A stretch of DNA of 21,362 nt, taken from Deltaproteobacteria bacterium. GTDB taxonomy: Bacteria > Desulfobacterota > SM23-61. Positions 15,728 through 21,362 of this stretch are shown here, piece by piece; the stretch's first letter is position 1, and each line of letters starts with the position of its first letter. The notes beneath the pieces were generated by a model. That model was not told where the DNA came from. It did no database searches and saw only the letters and a list, made by a program, of their open reading frames with translations. Both the position numbers and the translations under genes were made by a program. The stretch spans positions 1 to 21,362 of the forward strand of contig JAOUFX010000002.1 in NCBI GenBank assembly GCA_029857975.1. The letters run 5' to 3'.

Positions 15728-16909
15728 TTAGAGTCTTTCAAAGATCGTGGCTAATCCCTGCCCTCCACCAATGCACAACGAAGCGATGCCGTACCTGCCG
15801 CCGCTCCTCTGCAGCTCGTTGATGGTAAACATGGCCAGGCGGGTTCCACTCATACCGTTGGGATGGCCAAAAGCAATGGCTCCTCCGTTGGGGTTAAGTT
15901 TTTCCATAGGGATAGGGCTTCCCTGGGCTTCCAATTCCTTCACGCAGGCCAGAACCTGGGCGGCAAAAGCTTCGTTAATCTCAATTACGTTCATGTCAGA
16001 CATTTTTAACCCCGCCCGCTGCAAAGCTTTGGGCATGGCCAAGGCCGGTCCAATACCCATAATTTTAGGATCTACGCCCGCCACCGCGCAGGTGACCCAT
16101 CGGGCCAAAGGTTGGTAACCCAACGCTTTGGCTTTCTCTGCGGTCATCATCAAGACGGCTGCTGCTCCATCGTTACGGCCGGAGGAGGTTCCAGCGGTTA
16201 CGGTGCCGTTCTTTTTAAAGACCGGCGTCAGCGATGCCAGTTTCTCTATGGAGGTCTCCCGGGGGTGCTCGTCCGTGTCAAAAATAACCTGTCCCTTTTT
16301 CTGAGAGATGATCAGGGGAATAATTTCATCTTTAAAATAACCCGCCCGGATGGCTTGAAAAGCCCGCTCCTGGCTTTTTAAGCCAAAGGCATCCTGCTCT
16401 TCTCGAGAAATTTTATACTTTTCTACCAGATTTTCGGCCGTAACGCCCATGACCAGGCTGTCTTCTACCGTAGGGGCAGTCTCCCGGCGGAGGATCTGCG
16501 GGGGGTTGAAGGAATACGCCTCCTCGGCCCTGGGAATCATCCAGGGACATTGGCTCCAGCTCTCCATTCCTCCGGCAATGTAGATGTCACCCAGGCCTGA
16601 TAGAATCTGGGTAGCCGCATAATTGATCGCCTGCAGGCCGGAAGAACATTGCCTTTCCACGGTGGCACCGGGAAGACTATAGGGAAGGCCTGCCTTAAGA
16701 ACGGCCCACCGCGCTGGGTTGTAGGCCGCATGCCAGGAATTGGAAAGTCCCATGATCACGTCTTCGATCCCATTGGGGTCAATCCCGGTTTTATCTACGA
16801 TGCCCCGGAGGGTAAAGGCTCCTAACTCTTCAGCCCGGTAGCGCGCAATCGTTCCGCCCATGCGCCCGATCGCTGTTCTGACTCCTCCTACGATCACCAC
16901 TTCTCTCAT
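15728..16909 (-). CDS. Acetyl-CoA acetyltransferase (thiolase)
   Basis: A 393-residue thiolase of normal length that cleaves 3-ketoacyl-CoA with CoA, or joins two acetyl-CoA. The nucleophile is Cys88 (ERQCSSG), with His349 in GHPNGMSG and the general-base Cys379 in CIGGGQG. NEAFAAQ and the loop TAGTSSGRNDGAA are also present; the usual Asn of GNASG-type loops is seen here as SGRNDGAA. GGAG lies 7 bases before the ATG. In an anaerobe it would serve fatty-acid or aromatic-acid beta-oxidation, or butyrate-type synthesis; direction cannot be told. No hydroxyacyl-CoA dehydrogenase or crotonase is adjacent, though an orphan acyl-CoA synthetase subunit is divergent from it. Confidence 0.95.
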   Translation of the reverse strand: MREVVIVGGVRTAIGRMGGTIARYRAEELGAFTLRGIVDKTGIDPNGIEDVIMGLSNSWHAAYNPARWAVLKAGLPYSLPGATVERQCSSGLQAINYAATQILSGLGDIYIAGGMESWSQCPWMIPRAEEAYSFNPPQILRRETAPTVEDSLVMGVTAENLVEKYKISREEQDAFGLKSQERAFQAIRAGYFKDEIIPLIISQKKGQVIFDTDEHPRETSIEKLASLTPVFKKNGTVTAGTSSGRNDGAAAVLMMTAEKAKALGYQPLARWVTCAVAGVDPKIMGIGPALAMPKALQRAGLKMSDMNVIEINEAFAAQVLACVKELEAQGSPIPMEKLNPNGGAIAFGHPNGMSGTRLAMFTINELQRSGGRYGIASLCIGGGQGLATIFERL

Positions 16910-17216
16910 ATGAATACTCCTTTCTTTTTTTCCTTGTCCGAAAATATTTCTTGATGCCGGTAAGAATATTAGGGGAGAATAAAGCCTGTGTCAACGTTTT
17001 CTCTCTTAGAAAATTTTTCTCTTTCTGGGGAATTCAAGTTATAATGCCGAGCAGATGGAATTTTGATCTGGAAGCAGATGATCGCCGGTGATCACAAAAT
17101 TTTTTCTTTATCCAACCCTCTTCTGGATTCTGAATTCCATCTTCTATGTTCGAATATTTAAGACTGGCCATCTGCGTCCCCAATATATATAAAAAACATA
17201 GGTGGTAACGAAACGA
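16910..17216. other. 307-base divergent intergenic region
   Basis: This region separates the thiolase and acyl-CoA synthetase genes and holds no ORF that I can support. It contains the thiolase promoter (16966-16994), a TATAAT at 17040-17045 lacking a good -35, a small TGATC/GATCA dyad near 17086-17101 followed by AAAATTTTTT, and an ATCTGCGTCC string at 17170-17179 that recalls the end of the dispersed repeat. I see no convincing promoter for the rightward gene beyond an AT-rich TATATATA run at 17183-17190. Confidence 0.5.
16966..16994 (-). promoter_or_regulatory. Candidate promoter of the thiolase gene
   Basis: A perfect TTGACA (16994-16989) and TAATAT (16971-16966) on the minus strand are 17 bases apart, giving a leader of about 50 bases before the thiolase ATG. 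Confidence 0.5.
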
Positions 17217-18635
17217 ATGGAAGCGGAAAAGAGAGCAATTTTTGATAAAATTTTTTCCCCGGAGAGTTTAGCTATCGTGGGCATATCCCGTACCTACAGC
17301 GGCCTCGGCGGCCAATTTTTCTTGAAAAATTTGCAAAGGGCAGGTTATCCCGGCCGGATTTATCTGATTCATCCCACCGCTCATGAGATCAACGGCTTGC
17401 CCGTTTATCCCAACCTTGCCGCCCTTCCGGAAGTCGTAGACCTGGCCGTCGTTTGCGTTCCCGCCAAACTCGTTCCATCGGTGATGGAAGAAGGCAGTAG
17501 GAAAGGGATCCACAACCTTCACATCCTAACTTCTGGATTCAATGAGCTGGGAACGCTGGAAGGTTCCCATTTGGAAAGGGAGCTCCAGCGGGTCGCCTTA
17601 AAAGGCCAACTCAACATCATCGGCCCCAATTGTATGGGGCCTTACGTGCCCGCTTCCCGCTTGATGCTCTGGGGTCAAATACCTGCCAATCCTGGCTTTA
17701 TGGCCTTTTTGTCTCAGAGCGGGACTCTCACCCAGCGAGTTACCGAACACGCCCATTTCACAGGCATGGGCATCAGCAAGGCTGTCAGTTTCGGAAATGC
17801 TGCGGTCCTGGACAGTACGGATTATCTGGAATACCTGGCCGAGGACCCGGGAACAAAAGTTATCGGCCTCTACTTGGAGAGCATCCGTGATGGGCGGCGG
17901 TTTTTGAACCTGGCCCGGCGCATCAATGCCGAGAAGCCCCTGGTGCTTTGGAAAGGGGGTGAAACTCCCTCCGGAGCAGGAGCTGTGGCTTCGCACACCG
18001 GAACGCTTGCGGGAGAGGACAAAATTTGGGAAAACGCCCTGCGGCAAGCGGGGATTACCCGGGCTCGTTCCTTGGAAGAGGTCGTGGGTACAGCGATGGC
18101 TTTTCTCTACCTGCCGCCCGCCAAAGGACGGCGGTTGTTTATCCTGGGCGGGGGCGGAGGCAACAGTGTTTATTACGCCGACATTTGCATCCGCACCGGC
18201 CTGCAGGTACCGCCTTTGATGGGGGAAACTCGGGAAAAATTGACCGCCTTAGTTCCTGCTGTCGGCTCCTTTGCCCGCAATCCCGTGGACGCCTGGCGCG
18301 CTTTTTACGACCCGGATTTCATGGCGAAAATCCTGGAGGTGGTTTTTGCCGACCCCAGCCTCGATATGATTATCCTGGACCGGCTGATTCCGCGGATGAC
18401 CTATGCAACGGGAGAGAAGGATCATACCCCGGCAGTCACCGAGTACCTCAAAAAAAATCGCTTGCCCAAACCTCTGGTGGTCGTAGTGGATGGAAGCGGG
18501 GAAGACACTTTCCTGGCAACCGAAGCCGCAAGAATACGCCAATACTTCTGCCAGGCTGGCGTTCCGGCCTATCCTTCTCTGCCATTAGCCGCGCAGGCGT
18601 TAGCCCACTTGGTAGCCTACCATGAGAAGAAATAA
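17217..18635 (+). CDS. ADP-forming acyl-CoA synthetase, alpha subunit
   Basis: This 472-residue protein matches the alpha part of ADP-forming acetyl/acyl-CoA synthetases, which make ATP from acyl-CoA (or the reverse) through a phosphohistidine. Domains in order: CoA-binding Rossmann fold (SPESLAIVGIS, about 15-130), succinyl-CoA ligase-like domains with IGPNCMG and FLSQSGTL, and the phosphorylated His260 in SHTGTLAG. The ATP-grasp beta part is missing and no beta gene is nearby, so it must pair with one encoded elsewhere or act alone. I chose ATG 17217 over GTG 17202 because AGGTGG lies at 17200-17205, overlapping the GTG and 11 bases before the ATG. The substrate acid is unknown. Protein-acetyltransferase (Pat) fusions share these domains but carry a GNAT part absent here. 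Confidence 0.9.
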   Translation: MEAEKRAIFDKIFSPESLAIVGISRTYSGLGGQFFLKNLQRAGYPGRIYLIHPTAHEINGLPVYPNLAALPEVVDLAVVCVPAKLVPSVMEEGSRKGIHNLHILTSGFNELGTLEGSHLERELQRVALKGQLNIIGPNCMGPYVPASRLMLWGQIPANPGFMAFLSQSGTLTQRVTEHAHFTGMGISKAVSFGNAAVLDSTDYLEYLAEDPGTKVIGLYLESIRDGRRFLNLARRINAEKPLVLWKGGETPSGAGAVASHTGTLAGEDKIWENALRQAGITRARSLEEVVGTAMAFLYLPPAKGRRLFILGGGGGNSVYYADICIRTGLQVPPLMGETREKLTALVPAVGSFARNPVDAWRAFYDPDFMAKILEVVFADPSLDMIILDRLIPRMTYATGEKDHTPAVTEYLKKNRLPKPLVVVVDGSGEDTFLATEAARIRQYFCQAGVPAYPSLPLAAQALAHLVAYHEKK

Positions 18636-18669
18636 GCGGGCAGCCGCCAGCCCTCAGCTTTTCCTCTCT

Positions 18670-18858
18670 TTATTTCTTTTCCGATTCCAGGACGCCGGCA
18701 ATCGCATAGTTGTTCTTGGCCATGTCATGCAGGATGATGCGCACGGCTTCCGGTTTGACCGCCAAGGAATTTACCACCGCCTCGGTCATGGCACCGACCA
18801 GCTTTTTCTTGAGATCTAAACCCCTTCCTTCCAGCAGGTGAACGTGAATGATAGGCAT
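18670..18858 (-). CDS. 4-oxalocrotonate tautomerase family protein
   Basis: A 62-residue protein of the tautomerase superfamily with catalytic Pro1 after methionine removal (MPIIHVHLLEGR). Counting from that proline, Arg11 and Arg39 of the classic enzyme are conserved, while Phe50 is replaced by tyrosine (NNYAIAG). Classic 4-OT converts 2-hydroxymuconate in aromatic meta-cleavage, but many anaerobes carry such proteins with unknown substrates, and no meta-cleavage genes are near. GGAGG lies about 7 bases before the ATG. It converges on the acyl-CoA synthetase gene with a 34-base gap and stands as a single-gene unit. Confidence 0.92.
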   Translation of the reverse strand: MPIIHVHLLEGRGLDLKKKLVGAMTEAVVNSLAVKPEAVRIILHDMAKNNYAIAGVLESEKK

Positions 18859-18875
18859 CGGCTCCTCCTTTGTTA

Positions 18876-18899
18876 TCTCGACAGAACGAAAGGTCGAGA
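18876..18899 (-). promoter_or_regulatory. Leader hairpin of the tautomerase gene
   Basis: TCTCGAC (18876-18882) and GTCGAGA (18893-18899) are perfect inverted repeats around 10 bases. The hairpin ends just before the ribosome-binding site and could be an operator or an RNA stem. A perfect TATAAT on the minus strand at 18929-18924, with only a poor -35, probably starts the transcript about 60 bases before the ATG. Confidence 0.4.
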
Positions 18900-19062
18900 A
18901 ATAATAAAATGGTAACGAGGCTTATTATAAAAGAATTGGGGAAAGATTAAAAGGGATCATTTATTGGTTGGTGCCACATCCTATGGGACTCCGAATATTT
19001 TTCCAAAAAGGACGTGAATTTGTTAAAATAATTTTTTCTAATCCTTTTGAGGTGAATCATTT

Positions 19063-21057
19063 ATCGTTGAGATAAAAGAAATCGAAAAATCTTACGGAGA
19101 AAAAATTCTCTTTACGGGGTGTTCTTTGCGTCTGGGGGCGCGGGATCGCCTGGGCCTGGTGGGCCCGAATGGGTCAGGGAAGACTACTCTTTTCCGGATG
19201 ATCGTCGGCGAGGAACGCCCCGACAGGGGAGAGATCTTCATCCGTCGGAGGGTGCATATCGGATATCTTTCCCAGGAACCAATACCGGCCAAAGACCAAT
19301 CCCTGCTCGAAGAAGTTCAGAACGGAGTAAAAGATTTAACAGCCCTGGAAGATAAAATGCGCCTGCTGGCTGAAGAGATTGCCGAGGAGCAGGATACCCA
19401 AATTCAGGAAGCTCTGGCTAAAGCCTATGGCCAAATGGAAGAACGGTACTCCCAGCAAGGAGGATATGCTTTGGAATCCCAGGCCAAAGCCATCCTTCTG
19501 GGCTTGGGTTTTCGAGAAGCGGATTTCCAGCGCTCCACGGAAGAACTCAGCGGAGGATGGCTGATGCGCTTGGTCCTGGCCAAAATTCTCCTGGCCAATC
19601 CCGACTTGCTCCTCCTGGACGAACCTACCAACCACTTAGACCTGGAGTCGCTCATCTGGCTGGAAAATTTTTTGGGCGAATATATGGGCACCATCGTGGT
19701 GGTCTCCCACGACCGCGATTTCTTGAATCGAGTCGCAACCAAGATCTTGGCCATAGAAGAGAAAAAAATTACCCCCTATCCTGGAAATTATGATACGTAT
19801 GTCCAGGCTAAGGAAAAAAAGAAAGCCATCCAGGAAGCGGCTCAGGAAAACCAGCGTAAAAAAATCGAACAGACCGAGAAATTTATCGAGCGCTTCCGTT
19901 ACAAAGCCACCAAGGCCCGACAGGTGCAGAGCCGGGTAAAAATGCTGGAAAAAATGGAACGGATGGAAACCGCTGACGTCCAGAAGACCATTCGTTTCCA
20001 CTTTCCCCAGCCCATCCGCAGCGGGAGGGTGGTGGCTGCGTTAAAAGGAGTTCACAAGGCCTATGGTCCTGTACAAGTTTACTCCGGCGTTGATCTGACC
20101 CTTCTGCGGGAGGAAAAGGCGGCCCTCGTGGGGCCCAACGGAGCCGGCAAATCGACCCTCCTTAAGCTTTTAGCCGGAATTCTGGAGCCGGATGCGGGAG
20201 CAATTGCCTGGGGGCACAATGTTTCTTCGGCCTATTTCGCCCAGCATCAATTGGAACTCCTGGACCCATCTAAAACAGTCTGGGAAGAGATTTTTTCCAA
20301 GGCCAAGGATGAACCCATAAGCTTTCTTCGGGGCCTGCTGGGGGCGTTTCTTTTCTCCGGCGATGAGGTGGAAAAAAGGGTTTCGGTCCTAAGCGGGGGG
20401 GAAAAAAGCAGGCTGGTGCTGGCCAAAATGCTGATGCGTCCGGCTAACTTCTTGCTCCTGGATGAACCCACCAATCACTTGGACATTGCCGCCCGGGATG
20501 TATTGGAACTGGCGCTCCGGGAATTCAAGGGTGCGCTTTGCTTTATCACCCATGACCGTCACCTCATCAACGCTGTGGCCAATAAAGTTGTTGAAGTAAA
20601 AGATGGTTCCTTGACAATTTACCCCGGGAATTATGAGGACTACCAATACAAAAAGGAACAAGAAAAAAAGGAACTCGCCATGGAGAATTTCCAACCATGC
20701 TCCGAGGAGAATCTTGAAGCCAAGGAACGCACGGCCCGCAGGACCAAGGAGCAGAAACGATTGGAAGCCGAGGCTCGCAACCGATTTTACCGGGAGACCC
20801 AGGGACTGCGCCAGAAGATTCAGGAGGTTGAATTAAATCTGGAACAAGCTACGAAGGACATGGAATATATGGCCACCCGTTTGGCGGACCCCGAAATTTA
20901 CCGCCAGGGGGAAAACATCCCCGAGCTTTTGAAATCTCATGCTGAAGCCAAGAGACGCGTTGATACCTTGACCACCGCATGGGAGACTCTTGCCCAGCAG
21001 CTGGAGGGATTGGAACAAGCCCGGCTTTCTTTGAGCCCCCCAGAGGAATCGGAATAG
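19063..21057 (+). CDS. ABC-F family ATPase (Uup/YheS-like)
   Basis: ABC-F proteins are soluble twin ATPases that bind the ribosomal E site and relieve stalled translation, or in some cases confer antibiotic resistance. The first cassette has Walker A GPNGSGKT (Lys40), signature LSGGW and DEPTNHLD; the second has GPNGAGKS, LSGGE and DEPTNHLD. An arm region (about 90-160), the inter-cassette linker (KAIQEAAQENQRKKIEQTEKF onward) and a C-terminal coiled coil (about 545-655) are present, and no membrane segment. Homology extends upstream of the first canonical start (TTG 19126) through VEIKEIEKSYGEKILF, which is the first beta strand. In that frame the only sensible start is ATC at 19063, 7 bases after AGGTGA, giving 664 residues. 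The second-half layout fits housekeeping Uup/YheS better than a resistance factor. Confidence 0.9.
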   Translation: MVEIKEIEKSYGEKILFTGCSLRLGARDRLGLVGPNGSGKTTLFRMIVGEERPDRGEIFIRRRVHIGYLSQEPIPAKDQSLLEEVQNGVKDLTALEDKMRLLAEEIAEEQDTQIQEALAKAYGQMEERYSQQGGYALESQAKAILLGLGFREADFQRSTEELSGGWLMRLVLAKILLANPDLLLLDEPTNHLDLESLIWLENFLGEYMGTIVVVSHDRDFLNRVATKILAIEEKKITPYPGNYDTYVQAKEKKKAIQEAAQENQRKKIEQTEKFIERFRYKATKARQVQSRVKMLEKMERMETADVQKTIRFHFPQPIRSGRVVAALKGVHKAYGPVQVYSGVDLTLLREEKAALVGPNGAGKSTLLKLLAGILEPDAGAIAWGHNVSSAYFAQHQLELLDPSKTVWEEIFSKAKDEPISFLRGLLGAFLFSGDEVEKRVSVLSGGEKSRLVLAKMLMRPANFLLLDEPTNHLDIAARDVLELALREFKGALCFITHDRHLINAVANKVVEVKDGSLTIYPGNYEDYQYKKEQEKKELAMENFQPCSEENLEAKERTARRTKEQKRLEAEARNRFYRETQGLRQKIQEVELNLEQATKDMEYMATRLADPEIYRQGENIPELLKSHAEAKRRVDTLTTAWETLAQQLEGLEQARLSLSPPEESE

Positions 21058-21164
21058 TATTAAGTCCACTTAGGCCGTTGGGGTTGTTCAGAACGTGAAC
21101 GGACTAAACTGAAATAAAAAAACCAACGCTTGAAACTAATCCAAACGTCTTAAATGAAGTTACA

Positions 21165-21214
21165 TTACCCCCACCTTAACCCTCCCTCCTTGAGGGGGAG
21201 GGAGGGGGGGTAAA
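21165..21214. repeat. C/G-rich palindrome with G-quadruplex potential
   Basis: CCCTCCCTCC (21180-21189) pairs with GGAGGGAGGG (21197-21206), and flanking TTACCCCC and GGGGGTAA extend the symmetry outward. The right arm, 21194-21210, consists of G-runs of 5, 3 and 7 separated by single A residues, enough for a quadruplex. Such stems are a familiar class of noncoding interspersed repeats in environmental genomes (general knowledge). It lies between the ABC-F gene and the next gene. Confidence 0.6.
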
Positions 21215-21249
21215 ATAATTTATTTCGTTTGTATTATTTTTCATTTAAA

Positions 21250-21284
21250 TCTTTTTCAGCGTATATCGGCGAAAATCTGCGTCC
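21250..21284 (-). repeat. Dispersed short repeat, copy 2
   Basis: The stretch starts TCTTTTTCAGCG and ends ATCTGCGTCC. It is the inverted, partly diverged counterpart of 4788-4821. It sits about 40 bases before the start of the last gene. Confidence 0.5.
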
Positions 21285-21323
21285 CAATTAATTGATCTTA
21301 AAAACCTAATGAGGAGGAAAACC

Positions 21324-21362
21324 ATGAAAGATTTGTTTCATTTGCAGGGCAAAGTTGCCATA
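21324..21362 (+). CDS. Short-chain dehydrogenase/reductase, N-terminus only
   Basis: Only 13 codons are inside the window, reading MKDLFHLQGKVAI. This is the typical opening of SDR oxidoreductases, in which a short lead is followed by GKVAIVTGG and the NAD(P)-binding TGxxxGIG motif, which would lie just past the edge. GAGGAGGA is 5 bases before the ATG, a strong ribosome-binding site. The substrate cannot be judged. The 266-base gap upstream holds only repeats. Confidence 0.7.
   Translation, partial: MKDLFHLQGKVAI

Noticed and set aside
18026..18625. A 199-codon plus-strand frame inside the acyl-CoA synthetase gene
   Set aside because: Its composition is rich in Gly, Arg and Ser, as expected of an out-of-frame reading, and the overlapping gene has clear family motifs.

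Overview
The window looks like an ordinary chromosomal stretch of an anaerobic bacterium, most likely an uncultured Desulfobacterota (deltaproteobacterial, syntroph-like) lineage. That placement is inferred from three things: the gene mix (radical-SAM aminomutase, orphan ADP-forming acyl-CoA synthetase subunit, thiolase, E. coli-type IlvD), mid-range base composition, and short dispersed palindromic repeats of a kind common in environmental genomes. No rRNA, tRNA, CRISPR array, transposase or phage gene is visible.

Left third (1-7400), all on the minus strand. Read in the direction of transcription: phosphomannomutase/phosphoglucomutase and mannose-1-phosphate guanylyltransferase (the route to GDP-mannose), then hisA and hisF (two consecutive histidine-pathway enzymes). 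After a likely new promoter come rpsU, yqeY and mutS2, the last running off the left edge without its Smr domain. A 314-base gap between yqeY and mutS2 holds an unassigned open frame with an in-frame amber codon and no normal start.

Middle (7400-11000), plus strand. ilvD has a clear TTGACA/TATGAT promoter and ends at a large perfect palindrome. A two-gene unit follows: an 84-residue MerR-type helix-turn-helix protein overlapping by 4 bases a lysine 2,3-aminomutase (KamA) that keeps the lysine-selecting aspartates but lacks the C-terminal cysteine (zinc) tail. A strong terminator closes it.

Right-middle (11005-15600). An hsp20-lon heat-shock/proteolysis operon (minus) is divergent from an uncharacterised helical protein and a D-2-hydroxyacid dehydrogenase (plus).

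Right end (15600-21362). A thiolase (minus), an orphan ADP-forming acyl-CoA synthetase alpha subunit (plus), a 4-oxalocrotonate tautomerase-like protein (minus), an ABC-F ATPase (plus) that appears to begin with a non-canonical AUC codon, and the first 13 codons of a short-chain dehydrogenase.

I found no clearly new multi-gene system. The observations most worth checking are the ABC-F start codon, the MerR-mini/KamA pair with direct repeats upstream, a 27-residue insertion in HisF at the catalytic Asp130 loop, the unassigned frame before mutS2, and the dispersed palindromic repeats.
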